DNA of 64,000 bases from Acanthamoeba lenticulata (Eukaryota; Discosea; Longamoebia; Acanthamoebidae): assembly GCA_002179805.1 (NCBI GenBank), contig NAVB01000179.1:1-64000 (forward strand), in the 5' to 3' direction. Under the pieces are notes generated by a model. That model did not search any database and was not told the DNA's origin. It saw only the letters and a list, made by a program, of their open reading frames with translations. Within the stretch, counting starts at the first letter, position 1, and every line of letters begins with the position of its first letter. Position numbers and translations under genes: made by a program. Positions 38,816-51,511 of this stretch are shown here, in pieces.

Positions 38816-41760
38816 ATGAGACCTCTCCTATGTGCCGCGTTGTTGGTGCTGTATGTGGCTTACACTGCAGGATCTCATGAGATTAACTTCAAGTTTAAGG
38901 GGATGATTCGTATGTGACCTCTTCCTCTTTGTTTTTGTGTTGTCTTTAAAAGTGTTGTCACATCGGCTGATACCCATTACGGATATGGGGCTTGAACAGC
39001 GCCAGCAGCTCCCTGTCCTGCTGGTGAAGAGTGCCCTATTTGCCCTTCAAACTCTCCCGTCCAGGCTGGCCCGGCGTCCATCTTTGCCTCTCTCTCTGCC
39101 GAGGAGATGAATGACGTCATGCAGTGGCTTTTGGCGAACCCTGCGCTCAACTTGACCCACTCCGGCGAAGCTACACTGACTGATAACTACATCTTCTTCA
39201 TGGACGCCATGCCGCCAACAAAGGCCGAAGCACTGGCCTACCTGGACGGGGACGGAAGTCTCCCGTCACGGTATGCTCATGTCGTCGTCTACCGGGGCTC
39301 TGAGGAAGAAGTTCATGAGCTCAAGGTTGGCCCGATCCCCACGTCCAATGCTACCACAGCCACACGCTGGGACACCATCACCTATCCTGGAGGCATTCCC
39401 TTTAACTCTCGCGTCGTTGATCACGTCGAGTACGATGCTCTTGACAACTTCATGTTGGAGGTCACCGGCGAGCTGGTGGATATCCTCCAGGAGAGCTTCG
39501 GGGCCGTCTACTCTGGATGTGTTGATGCTCTTCCCGCCCGCTCTGTCAAGCGGTCTTCTCGGCGATCTGAGGACACCATCTGCTTGACCTACTCGGACTC
39601 GGCGCCTCGATCGACCGAGGCCAGCCCCAACGCAAGGGAGACCTGGTTCTTCTTCCTCTATGACGTCCCCAGCTTGTGGACCCAGGTACGCAAGACTACC
39701 GATTGGGGAGTGAGCGAAAGCTGCTCAGACGTATACGTTGATGATATGACTGGTGCAGGCGATCGGCCTTGACGTGCTGATCGACCACAACACCACGGAC
39801 CCAAGCGAGTTCCGCTTGAAGATGGTGGTCTACAACAACCAGGCTTTCACATCGATCGAAGCCTTCAAAAGCGCTTACAACAACAATGAAATCGAGAAGC
39901 TCTCGCTGCAGCCCAATGACGACTGGTTCAGCTACAAGAGGTGCATTGTCCTCGACGCCACAACCCCGTTGTTATTTACTGACTTTCTTCATCAACGCAT
40001 TCAGGAATGGCCCAGTGCTGCCTCGGGACAACCTCCCTGGCCCGAAGCACATCAATCCTGCCGGCAGCCGTTTCACCGTCCGCGGCGACTCACACCTCGA
40101 GTACCTTGGCTGGTCGTTCGACTGGAGCCTGTCTCCCACCCAGGGTGCGCACTTAGAGGAGGCCAAGCGTGGAACGTTGTGAGGGTTGACGTCAATTATG
40201 TGGTGGACAGGCGTCGTTCTCTGGGACATCAACTTCGGAGGCGACCGCATTGTCTACGAGCTGAGCCTTCAGGAGATCTTCGTGCCCTACTCGGGCCGTA
40301 ATCCAAGCCAAGTACGCCTCTCACCATTCAATGGCTCTGTCTTTCATGTTCTTTTTTACTGACAGGCTCCAAGGCCAACTCGCTCTACTACGACACGGCA
40401 TGGGGATATGGCGCGAGCGCCTTCCCTCTTCGGCCGGGCGTGGACTGCCCCGAGTCTGCGGTCTACCTTGACATCACGCAGTTCTACAACTCGGAACAGC
40501 CCAGCGTCCACAAGAACGCCATATGCGTCTTCGAGAAGGAGATCGGCATGGCCGTCAAGCGCCACTGGGAGAACTCCTACGGTGCTTTGTGCTCTCTGCC
40601 CTTCCGTTACTCTTATTTGTGCTGACGTGGGCGACCCACCTCAACAACGACAACCTTCAGAGTCCTTCAGCGGAACGCCCTCGCGAGCCCTGGTCTTCCG
40701 CTACGTGGGCACGGCCTACAACTACGACTACGTAATGGACTACATCTTCTACTCGACAGGCGCTCTCGAGGCAGAGGTCCACGCCTCGGGCTACTTGCAG
40801 GGCACCTATGAGGATGAGCCTAGCTTTGGCAGCGTGCGCGTGGGCCCGTTGCAATCGGGCACCTTCCACCAGCACCTCTTCTGCTACAAGGTTGATCTCG
40901 ACATACTGGGCACCGCCAACACGCTCCGCTACACCAAGTTCGACCCTGTGACGCACAACCAGCCTTGGTTCGAGGGCGTGCCGAGAACGCGCCCCATGCC
41001 CCGTCACCACTACGCGAGCAGTGAGTCCCAGGCGGCCTTCTTCCCCGACTACAACAGCCCGACGAGCTTCGCCTTTGTTAACAAGGGCGTGAACAACTCG
41101 TTCGTCACCTTTGGATCTTCCACCGTAGCCGTTTGACAAGGTGGAGGTCTAACTGCATGTTTGGTCACGGCGCAGATGGGGAGCGGAGCGGTCGTACAGG
41201 ATCCACTCGACGTCGTTCGCAAAGACCCTTTACCCTGACGCCATGGGTAAGTCGGCTTCATGGGCCGACTACCACTTGACCGTTGTGAAGCGCAAGGAAG
41301 AGGAGCCCGGCGTGAACAACGTCTATGCTCAAGCCCGCCCCTACGACGACACCCTGGGCTTCTCCAGGTCATCACTTCTTCGAACACATGCCATCTTGCT
41401 CCTTCGTCCTGACGCGTGGTTCGTTTGATGTGCAGGAGTATTGAGCGGTACCGCCAGGACGATGAGAGCCTCGAGCAGCAGGACCTGGTGGCCTACATCA
41501 ACGTGGGCGTCCTTCACCACCCCCACGCGGAGGATGTACCCTCGACCGTGACGCCTTCAAGCCACGTCAGCTTCATGCTTCACCCGCTCAACTACTTCGA
41601 CCGTGACCCGTCCAGCGCGCTGCGCGACACCGTCATTGCCACTCCCAACGATCAAGGCGTCCTTGTGGCGGACACTAGCGATTCACTCCAGGTTAGAGAG
41701 GCCGCCCCTTGCCTCTTCGACGCCCCTGAAGTCGTGCAGGAGGTGCCGTACGCTCTATAA
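38816..41760 (+). CDS. Secreted copper amine oxidase
   Basis: TPQ/copper-dependent primary amine oxidase (amine + O2 to aldehyde + NH3 + H2O2), exported or vacuolar. Signal peptide MRPLLCAALLVLYVAYTAGS; a short Cys-rich piece PCPAGEECPICPSN; then the D-domains SIFASLSAEEMNDVMQWLL, AHVVVYRGSEEEVHELKVGP and RDNLPGPKHINPAGSRF. The catalytic part has the Asp base in YYDTAWGYGA and the cofactor Tyr in TAYNYDYVMDYIFYSTGALE. Copper ligands are likely the histidines in FHQHLFCYKVDLDILG and the downstream SSHVSFMLHPLNYFDRDPS. KRKEEEPGVNN and HHPHAEDVPSTVT match the family C-terminus. Introns include one starting GTTCGT at 41100. All key residues are intact. Confidence 0.93.
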
Positions 41761-41866
41761 GTCAGAATCACCAATTCTCTTGCGGCCCTAGGGCCCTAAT
41801 CTTGCAAATTCGTTTTTGTGTAGCCGTTCGGCCAACTACGAAAGAGAAGTCTTTTCTACGCATCAC

Positions 41867-43734
41867 ATGGCGCGGCGCAGATGGACGCTGAAGGCCCCGA
41901 AGCCAAAGCCCAGACGCCAGTTACAGGGAATCCAAAAGGCTGTCGCCCGTCGCCAACGCGATGAAAAGCAAAAATTGATTCAATTGAAGCTCGCCATTGA
42001 GGCCGATGAGGCCAAGCGAGCAGCCACTGCGCCAACAGAAGGCGCGACCGTGGATGCCAATACCAATGATACGCAAATTAAGACAGAAGAGGGCGCCCCA
42101 CCAACCGATGGAACAGGCGAAAAGGTTGGATCGGACGCGATGGATGTCGCGCCAAAAGGAACATCCACCACAGCCAATGCGCCGCAAGAGCCTGTCACTG
42201 ACACGGCCGCATCAGGCAGCGCTGAGCCTGCAGCAGCGTCCGAGAAGGCGGACTCTAACACCCAAAACGGCGGATCTGCAACCACTACGCCATCTTCAGC
42301 TGCGGCGGCGAGCGCAGCTGCGAGTATAGCCTCGCGGGTCCAGGACGAGGAGGAGCGCCGGGTCAAGATCGAAGAGCTCGAGCGGCGGCTCGACGTGCTG
42401 GGCGAACAGAAGCACAAACTCTTCCTCCTCCTCAAGCAGGTCCTCTTTGTCGATGAGCGCCGCCGCAAGCAGATCCAACAAGACGAGGAGCTGCACCAGC
42501 AGCGCCTCCGCCACCTCCACGAGGAGCAGCAGCGCCGCGCCGCCGTCGAGTCGGCCGAGGGCCGCCGCCTTCTCCAGCTCAAGGCCCTCCGCGACTCGGG
42601 CAAGGACCCGGCTGTCCTCGGCCTCGGCGCCGTCCCGCCATTGTACAACACCGCCGAGTCGCCGCTGGCCGCCCACGCCGGCGGGCCCTACGGCGCCTAC
42701 GCGAGCCCGCTGGGCGGCCATTATCCGCACCACCAGCAGGGCCACCACCACCATCACCTCCACCACCACCAGCGCGGGGAACCGCCATTGGCGCTGTCGC
42801 CGCATCATCAACCGCCACATCATCACAGTCACCACAGCCTCCCGCTGTCGCCGCACCACCACCAGGCCTATGGGCCCTCTTCCTCCTCGCGCCTGTCGTC
42901 GTCGGCCGGCTCTGGCCCTCTGGGCGGCTCGCGTGGCGGCAGTTACCTCGGCGGCGGCGGAGGCGGAGGCAGTGGACTGGCGATGTCGCACCCGCCGACG
43001 TCGATCATGACGCCCCGTTCGCCGCTGCACTCGCCGCCGCCATCGCCGCCGGCCTCACCGCCTTATTCGAGCAACCGAAGCAAGCGTCGCGCGCCTCTGC
43101 CGTCGTCTTCGACGTCATCGTCCTCTTCCTCATCATCGTCAGGTTCTTACTCGCCTCTCGGCGGAGGCAACAGCAAGACGTCATCGTCGTCGGAGCGAGG
43201 CGGCCCGCCGCCATCCCCGCCCACGTCGGGCGGCGGACTCGGGCCTCAGCACCAGCTGGTACCGACAATTCGCCCACGCCCCCCTCCCCCCAAGTATCGC
43301 GTTGCTGACTCCTCCCCTCCTTTCTGCTGTGGCAGCCTCGACGACACGGAAGCGGCGGACCAGCCGGCCCGATGTTCCCCTTCAGTACGCTCCCCCTCCT
43401 CTCCTTTTTCTTGCACGTGTGTGTGCAGGCAGATGAGGACTCACCACGCGCCTCGGTGGGAGCAGGCAGCCACTTTGCCGGGGCGGTGCCGGTGCACATC
43501 CCGGCGCACATGGCGTTGCCGCCGCACGGGATCCCGCTCGGGATGATACCTGCGCAGCTCGCGCTCCAGTCCCAGCTGGGCATCCCGCCCTTCCCGCCGC
43601 ACCTGATGCCCCCAGGCCGGGCTGGGCCCGGCCTCCTCCCGACGCCACCGGGCGGCTATCCGCGCGGCGGCAATCGCGGCGGGTCGAGAGGCGGACCGCC
43701 GCCGCGCGTGCGAGGAAACGAGCGCCGGTGGTGA
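41867..43734 (+). CDS. GPS2-like corepressor subunit, low-complexity rich
   Basis: The N-terminus is basic (MARRRWTLKAPKPKPRRQLQ), followed by a Thr/Ala-rich stretch. A coiled coil EEERRVKIEELERRLDVLGE continues QKHKLFLLLKQVLFVDERRR, closely matching the conserved helix of animal GPS2 (an EEKHQLFLQLKKVL-type segment) that joins NCoR/SMRT-HDAC3-TBL1 corepressor complexes. The rest is low complexity: a His-rich block (HHQQGHHHHHLHHHQR), poly-Ser, poly-Gly, Pro/Ser runs, and a C-terminus PPGGYPRGGNRGGSRGG ending NERRW. Introns lie near 43292-43335 and 43377-43428. Homology rests on about 30 residues of coiled coil plus overall layout; a nuclear role is inferred. Confidence 0.6.
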
Positions 43735-43821
43735 AAGCGAGTCCAGGGGTCTCTTAAGAATGGAATCTGATCAGACAAGAACAAGTAGCATGTTGTGGTA
43801 CAAGGTGGCGCTCTTGAGTGT

Positions 43822-44507
43822 TCAATTTCGTTTGGCGACCACTTGGCCGAGCTTGTTGAGACTGCCAAGGTAGAACGCCTCGATCGCCTTCTCGACGTCC
43901 TCGACGGTAGCTTCCTCGCCATCAAACTCGGAACTCCTGCAGAGGAGGACCAACGTCATGCTTTGCCCAAAGGAGCTACTACGTGCAAGCGATGAGGACG
44001 CACCACTCGGCAAAGGTGGCGTTGCGATCAGTGATAGGCTTGAATGAAAAGAGTGAGTGGTAGTTGCGCAGTGCACCTGGGAGGGCGCCTTTCTCAGCTT
44101 TGTCGAACGAGTACGTGTACCAGTGCTCCTGTAACACTCTAATCAGACACTCGCCAACCACCACAAGGGAATGAAGCCTGGGCGAGCTCCGCACCTTGGC
44201 TGAGTAGCCGGTAAGAAGCTCTTGCAGCAGGTGGCCGCCAACAAGCAACTCCCTTGTTTTGCCCACGACGTTGTCATCCTTGGAGAAGCCCTCCTCTGAA
44301 ACCAAACGACTCCTTCAGCGAGCAGATCTTCTCGAAAAAACAAGTAGCACACGTACCGACATAGCGGCATTCAATGCCGCTCCACGACAGGTCCGTGTAT
44401 CGGCCAGCGGTGGCCCAGACCAGAGGGAGTGGTGCGTTGATGATCGTGCTGGCGTAAACCTTGCCTTTGTGTGTGAATCTCTCGGCGTCAGTCTTGTTGG
44501 TGGCCAT
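43822..44507 (-). CDS. SRPBCC (Bet v 1/polyketide cyclase-like) protein
   Basis: Helix-grip lipid-binding fold protein. Exons: MATNKTDAERFTHKGKVYAS with TIINAPLPLVWATAGRYTDL and SWSGIECRYV; GFSKDDNVVGKTRELLVGGH with LLQELLTGYSAK; EHWYTYSFDKAEKGALPGAL with RNYHSLFSFKPITDRNATFA and EWC; then SSEFDGEEATVEDVEKAIEA with FYLGSLNKLGQVVAKRN. The pattern (a strand with INAPLPLVWATAGRYTDLSW, a G-x-TREL strand, YS strands, a long C-terminal helix) fits the SRPBCC superfamily. Ligand unknown; no catalytic motif seen. Three short introns. It converges on the GPS2-like gene with under 90 bp between stops. Confidence 0.8.
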
Positions 44508-44700
44508 CTTGTATTGTTCTGTTTGTGAGTGAGGTGGTGAGGGTTGCTTTAAAGGTTCGGGTTAGCGCCGATCGGCTGTCCCGAGAAGCGGCGAGGCGCA
44601 ATCGCCGCGCCAGTTGGCCGGAAAAATGTTTATCGTTCCATTTACTATTTTATTATTTTTGATTTTCTCTTGTACTTTTGGATAAAACAGACACAGCGGG

Positions 44701-46467
44701 TCACGGCTCTTCGGAGAAGCCCACGGCTCGCTTGCGCGCCTCTGGAGTTGAGGGCACTGCCGCGGACGAAAGACAGAAGAACGAGTGAGCAAAGAAGGAA
44801 GAGGAGAGCAAAGGCGGGGGGGGAGGGGGGAAGGGACTTGTACCCTCGGACGAGTTGGAGGAGACGACGTATTGCTCGACCGGCTTGAGGCCGTGGAGGA
44901 GCGACTCGCACGCGATGAACTCGAGCTGCGCCGGCAGCGGATTGACCGTTACCGTCTTCCCTCCCACCGGCCTGTTCCCCAAACCCTCGTGAGCCCGCAT
45001 GCCACACATGGAGAGGGAGAGCAAGTCGAGACGAACCGCGACTTGAAGAGGCGACTCTTGAACCGGAAGAACTTCTTGTCGTCGTGCCTGAACGGCTTCA
45101 GCTTCTTGTCCGACTTTTGCTTCACGTTCTCGATGATCCCCTGCTCGCGCGCACGCGCCAGTCATTCGGTCAGTTGAGTCGAGCCAGAGGATGAAGTGGA
45201 GTGGAGAGGACACACCTCTTCCACGAGGGCCGTCCCGATGGCGATGGCGTTGCCGACCGACTCCACGCGCAGCTTCTTGACCAGATGCGGGAAGTTGAGG
45301 AGCATAAAGTCCACCATCTCCGTCCCCGAGAAGCATCCCTCGCCTGCAATTCATTCATTCCCCAAATCAGAATATTATCAATCAAATAAATGCTTTTCAA
45401 TAAACAAAAAATAAATAAAAAATTGGAAATAAGTACATTTGTTTTTCTTTGAGCTGGCGCCCTTCTTGAGGTGGAGGCACTCCTTGCCCAGGCCCCGTCG
45501 CATGCAGCGTGCGTAGTGCATCAGCACCGGGTCCTGCGATTGAAAGAGGAGCATTTCTATTAATTATCTTTTCATAAGAAAAAAAAGAAGGAAAATTTAA
45601 TAATAAAAGAGAAAAAGAAATACCTTGACGTCATAGCAGACGGTAGGGGTCTCGATGAAGACACCCATCGAGGCGTGGAAGAGGAAGCCCTGCTGGAGGA
45701 GGGCCGACGCGTAGAGGAAGGCGACCTCCTTGTCGCAATCGAGCCACTCGAGGAGCTTGTTCAGGATCTCCTCGCCGGTGAGGCTGTTGGTGTGCTCGAG
45801 CGAGGGCAGGGCCTGCTGGGTCTTCTTGATGAGCGTGAACAACGCGTTGGCCAACCGGAGCAGGAGGATGTCGGCGCACTCGCGGTAGCGCGCGATGTCG
45901 GCGCAGCTGCCGCCGCGCGGAGACCAGGGCGACTGGGACGTGGTGGAGGGAGACGAGGGCACGCGCGGCGATGACTCGGCTGGATGCAGCCCCGACAAAG
46001 AACGAAGAACGAAAAACGTCAGGAAATGAATTGCGAAAAGCGAAAACGAAAAACGACACACGACAAACGGACCAGCGGCGGCTGTGGCGGCAACGGAGGG
46101 GATCTTGCCCTTGAGCGAGAGGTCGCTCTTGTCACCGGCGGTCCGGCTTATGCTGCTACCCAAGCCAGCGGTTCGACTTGAGCTGCTGCCCAACGAGGAG
46201 CTGCTCTTCTGTTCATCGTCGCTGCCGTCCTTTCGTGGCGAGACCGGCGACGCACCGTTGTTGCGCGGTGTTGGTGGGGTGCTCCCCTTGTCTGGAGGCA
46301 CATGGCGAATTTTAAAACGAAAAGAAAAAGGCAGACTTGACCGTTTGGCGAGAAGAAGGGGAGGAGGACCACGCACCAGCTGCCTCGTCACCTCGAGGCT
46401 GGTTTCGGTACCCGCCCACCACAAATCGAGAGCCTCGGCTCTCCAGCCCAGTTCCCGCGTCTCCCAT
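44701..46467 (-). CDS. DEP-domain protein, probably two DEP modules
   Basis: The N-terminus MGDAGTGLESRGSRFVVGG leads to a Ser-rich disordered stretch (DDEQKSSSSLGSSSSRTAGL). Next is a helical domain: ADILLLRLANALFTLIKKTQ, SLTGEEILNKLLEWLDCDKE then VAFLYASALLQQGFLFHASM with GVFIETPTVCYDV. A second module of the same kind follows: CFSGTEMVDFMLLNFPHLVK, KLRVESVGNAIAIGTALVEE, GIIENVKQKSDKKLKPFRHD and KKFFRF, the DEP layout (helix, G-T-x-[ML]-VDF, A-x-x-x-A-x-x-LVEEG, strand pair). Later exons give VNPLPAQLEFIACESLLHGL with KPVEQYVV, then VPSTPEARKRAVGFSEEP. One intron starts GTTCGT. DEP domains target signalling proteins to membranes or GPCR complexes; the exact role is unknown. Confidence 0.65.
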
Positions 46468-46970
46468 TATTCGCCCTACAAGATCAAAAAATTAAAGCTT
46501 AGCCTTACGTGTTGCACACAACCCTCGTGGACCCATGCCTGCGCAGTACCTGCTCTTCTCCTCTTCTTGATTCTTTTGCGCCGTGTAGCGCCGGGCAGGG
46601 ACCAGAGGGCGTTTAGGAAATGGGGGGAAAGTAAAGAGGCAGCCACTCCGTGAGGCGCCGGTAAATCAGACCCCCCGAATTGGAGTTCCCCTTCTGTGAA
46701 TAGGGCCCCGCGGCCCCTCATCTAGCCTCTGGGCTGATGGTGGACATCCCCATCTCTCTCTCTCTCTCTCGTGCCCTTTTCCCCTTCCGTGATATCTCTG
46801 GGACTATCATCATCAAGGAAAGCCTCCCCCAGCTCACTACCCGGTTCTCGCTGGCCGAAGAGCTCCCCGTGTAGTGCGGGAAGGACCTGAGGAAGGGCCG
46901 GCTTTGTTGTGGTCAAATGCAGAGAATGTAACGCCAACACTTTGAAGAGCCAGCAGACCGCATTGGCCTC
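46468..46970. other. 503-bp intergenic with CT repeat
   Basis: Between the start of the DEP gene and the stop of the Hub1 gene. Contains a short (CT)n run at about 46752-46770 and otherwise no coding exon, RNA gene or long repeat that I can support. Part will be the DEP gene promoter. Confidence 0.4.
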
Positions 46971-47882
46971 TCAGTAGTAGTACAGCTCGAGATTCATGCC
47001 ATCGTGGACCTCGTAGTCGGCCAAGCAGATGTTGTCCTTGTAGATGGTGTACCTGGATTGTAGAACACAACGTACACGGGTTAGGTCCATTCTCTAAGGA
47101 AGCGCGCGGGAGGCACGACGGTACCACTTCTGGATGCGGATCTTGTCCGCCTTGGTGCCCGTCTGCGCTGCCACCATCTTCTTCAACTGGCCCACAGTGT
47201 CGTTCGAGCTGCAGCGTTTGTGCAAACCCACCGTGCATGCGGGCACAACGTGTGAGCACGAATCAATGGAGAACAGTTTCTGTGCACCTTGCACGTACCA
47301 GCACTTTACGCGAACCTTCTTGCCCAAACGATCGTTGAGTGTGATTTCGATCATTTCGCCTCGTGGATTGCCGGTGCCGCCCATTTGTGTCCCCTGCCCG
47401 GTGTAGGTGGTGACCTTGGCGAGCTCCTTCATCTTCTTTTCTTGCTCGAGCTGTGCAGCCAACTTGGCCTCCAGCTCCTTGAGTTTGGCCTCCTTCTCCT
47501 TCCGCAGTCGTTCGGCCTTTAATCGTTCAGTTTCCTCTTCCAGTTCCTTCTCACGCCGCGATCTCTTTCTTTCACTCTCTTCGTCTGCGCCATCTCCACG
47601 CCTTGACCCTCGTCGACGAGAGCTACTGTCATCAGCATCTTCGCGGCTTCTCTTTTCCCTAGAGCTGCCACTATCGCGCCGCCGTCGGTCGCGTTCGTAC
47701 TCGTCGTCATCATGCCGCCTGCGGCTCCTCGAACTGGAATCGTCATCGCTGTCTCGCCGATCGCGGCGGCGATCTCTATCCCCACGATCTCTATCCCTCT
47801 CCCTGTCTCTAGCACTATCCCTATCACGCTCCCTGTCCCTATCACGGTCGCGATCTCGCCTGTCTGCCTCCCGGTCCGACAT
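46971..47882 (-). CDS. Hub1/UBL5 ubiquitin-like modifier fused to RD/RS-rich domain
   Basis: The last 73 residues are Hub1/UBL5: [58 protein letters not shown] and [14 protein letters not shown], with the usual C-terminal Tyr-Tyr plus one more Tyr. Hub1 binds spliceosome proteins (Snu66, Prp5) without conjugation. Ahead of it, in the same unbroken frame, are about 176 residues: [20 protein letters not shown] and similar RD/RE/RS-type repeats, then a charged helix [20 protein letters not shown]. Two introns lie within the Hub1 part (about 47059-47125 and 47207-47304). An internal ATG at 47354 would give plain Hub1. Starts 74 bp from the divergent CoA-ligase gene. Confidence 0.85.
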
Positions 47883-47956
47883 TGGTTTGTTATGCTCCAA
47901 CTTTGCCAACCCTTCTTTTTGCCTTTCTTTTGCCTTTTTCTTTATTTTTCAAAACA

Positions 47957-50156
47957 ATGGCAACAATGCTGGCCCGCGCCGAGAACTTACAACACCTGCC
48001 ACACCGCCCGCTGGTAAGGAGGGCAGGACACACAACACAGGACCTCAACGCCATGGCTTGCACACGTAACAACACGGGTTATACGGATACGCTGGTGGAC
48101 GTGCTTCATCCGTCGCATGCATCCCGAACGGCTGTGGTGCTCCCGCAGCAAGGCCGTGGGCAGCACGCAGCCCAGCTGACTTACGCGCAACTGGCACATG
48201 AGGTTTCCAATGCGCGGGATGCCTTGAGCGCTGGCGGTCTTGGTCGCGGCGACGTTGTGGCCATGGTGCTTCCGAACGGCCCTGATTTCGTCGTGTGCTG
48301 GCTGGCCACCACGAACCTCCGCGCCATCGCCGCACCGCTCAACCCCGACTATCGCGTACGTAACATCTGCTTCAATTCACCCCCCAGGCGCAGAAATTAA
48401 TGGCACAATCAACTCTTATCAAACTAACGAGCTGATCGATCTACTCGCAGCTGGACGAGTTCAAGTTCTACTTGGAGGACACTGAGGCGCAAGCGGTCAT
48501 CGTGCCGCGTGGCGGACGCGCTGCAGTGGCGATCGATGCGGCGCAGCAGCTGCGCGTGCCCGTGTGGGAGACGTGGGTCGAGGTCGACGCCGCGACGGGC
48601 CGCGTGCGCGTGGGCCTCGAGCCCGTCGAGCCCTCCGCCATCCGCCGTGCCACGGCCTCTGACCTGCGCGTGGCGCCCGAGCCCGAGGACGTCGCCCTCT
48701 TCCTCCACACCAGCGGCACGACTGGCCGGCCCAAGGGTAAGCAATTGCCATCAAGATCTGATCGTTGAATCGTTGCCCACGCGAGGTCGTGGCAAACCAC
48801 TCTCCACTCACTTTCGCGTCTCAGGCGTGCCGCTCACGCACAGGAACCTGGCGACCAACCTGCGCAACATTAGCCGCCACTACAGCCTGACGCCCGAAGA
48901 CCGGTCCCTCATCGTCATGCCGCTCTTCCACGTGCACGGCCTCATCGGGTTGGTTTAGCCTCGCTCGCCCCAACGACATAAACAAAAGAAAAACAACGAC
49001 GACTCACCCGGGCCGGGACTGCTGCCGCTGGTGCTGTTGCTGCAGGTGCCTCCTCTCGACACTGTACAGCGGGGGCTCGGTGGTGATCCAGCCGGGCAAG
49101 TTCTCGGCGTCGACCTTCTGGCGCGACTTTCTCGACAATGCGTGCACGTGGTACTCGGCCGTGCCCACCATCCACCAGATCTTGCTGGCCCGCGCCGATC
49201 AGGACTACACCTCGTCTGGCAAGCTCCGCTTCATCCGCTCCTGCTCGTCGGCCCTTGCCCCCGGTACCGCGTCTTCTCGTGCAGTTGATACTACAAAAAT
49301 AACGTAATAGAAAAATATATATATATATAAAACAATAATTAACAAATTTGCCATTTATTTATTACAAAATCCAGCCGTGTTCAAGCAGCTGGAGGAGAGG
49401 TTCAAGGCGCCGGTGATCGAAGCCTACGCGATGACGGAGAACGCGCACCAGATGACGTCCAACCAGCTGCCGCCAGGCAAGCGCAAGCCTGGGTCGGTGG
49501 GCCAGGGCACCGGCGTGGAGGTCACCATCCGTGACGATCAAGGCCGCGAGGTGACCGCCTCGGGCGCCACGGGCGAGGTGTGCCTGCGCGGCCCGACCGT
49601 GACGCACGGCTACCACAACAACCCGACGGCCAACCAGGCCGCCTTCTTCTCGGGCGGCTGGTTCCGCACGGGCGACCAGGGCTTCTTCGACGAGGACCGG
49701 TTCCTCGTCCTGACCGGCCGCATCAAGGAGCTCATCAACCGCGGCGGCGAGAAGATCGCACCCTCTGAGGTCCAAGAGCCACATGCTGTCCCGCTACGCA
49801 CACTTATGTTGTGCTGACCTTGCACACCACAGATCGATGCGGCGCTGTTGTCACACCCGTCCGTGAGCGAGGCCGTGTGCTTTGGCGTGCCCAGCGACAA
49901 GTACGGCGAGGAGGTCGAGGCGGCGGTCGTGCTCAAGGGCGGTCGCGAGGGCGACAAGGCGGCTGAGGAGGCCATCCTCAAGCACTGCCACGCCAAGTTG
50001 GCGGCCTACAAGTGCCCGCGCCGGCTCTACATCGCCAAGGACCTGCCCCGCACCGCCACGGGCAAGATCCAGAGGCGCAACGTGGCTGCCCACTTCCTGA
50101 AGAAGGACGCTTCTTCGACGGGCAGCAACGGCCAGCAGAACAAGGCCAAGCTATGA
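47957..50156 (+). CDS. AMP-forming CoA ligase (AAE3/Pcs60 type), peroxisomal signal
   Basis: Adenylate-forming acyl-CoA synthetase, most like oxalyl-CoA synthetase AAE3/Pcs60. Motifs: [16 protein letters not shown] P-loop as [75 protein letters not shown] (A5 motif), [20 protein letters not shown] (A7/A8), [20 protein letters not shown] and the catalytic Lys region [20 protein letters not shown]. The protein ends NKAKL, an AKL-type PTS1, so peroxisomal import is likely. Introns near 48356-48449, 48736-48824, 48948-49043, 49263-49375 and 49771-49832. Oxalate versus another short acid as substrate is inferred only from family resemblance. Confidence 0.9.
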
Positions 50157-50263
50157 GTTCCGCACGTGCATGGTGCTCATAAAAGAAAATTTACTACGGG
50201 CGAATTGATACGGCGAACATTGGGGTATGTATTTTGGAGAGGCGCGACAAACATCGCTGCACT

Positions 50264-51322
<1,059 letters not shown>

Positions 51323-51511
51323 TCACCCATTCTGTTGGTCGCATCACGCCTTGTCAGCACGACTCCGCGTCTCCGCCGGCGATAACAGAAAAACACAGAA
51401 AATGCCCCAGATGAATCGGCGTATCGCAGGTGGTTGGCCGCAGAGCACGGACCATGTCATCGCAGACCGCCCAAATGAAGGAACAGCGGCCAAATGCTCA
51501 TCAGATGCACA

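Noticed and set aside
42740..42870. Possible CRISPR-like or tandem repeat of CACCAC units
   Set aside because: His-codon-rich low complexity in the GPS2-like coding sequence; no spacers.
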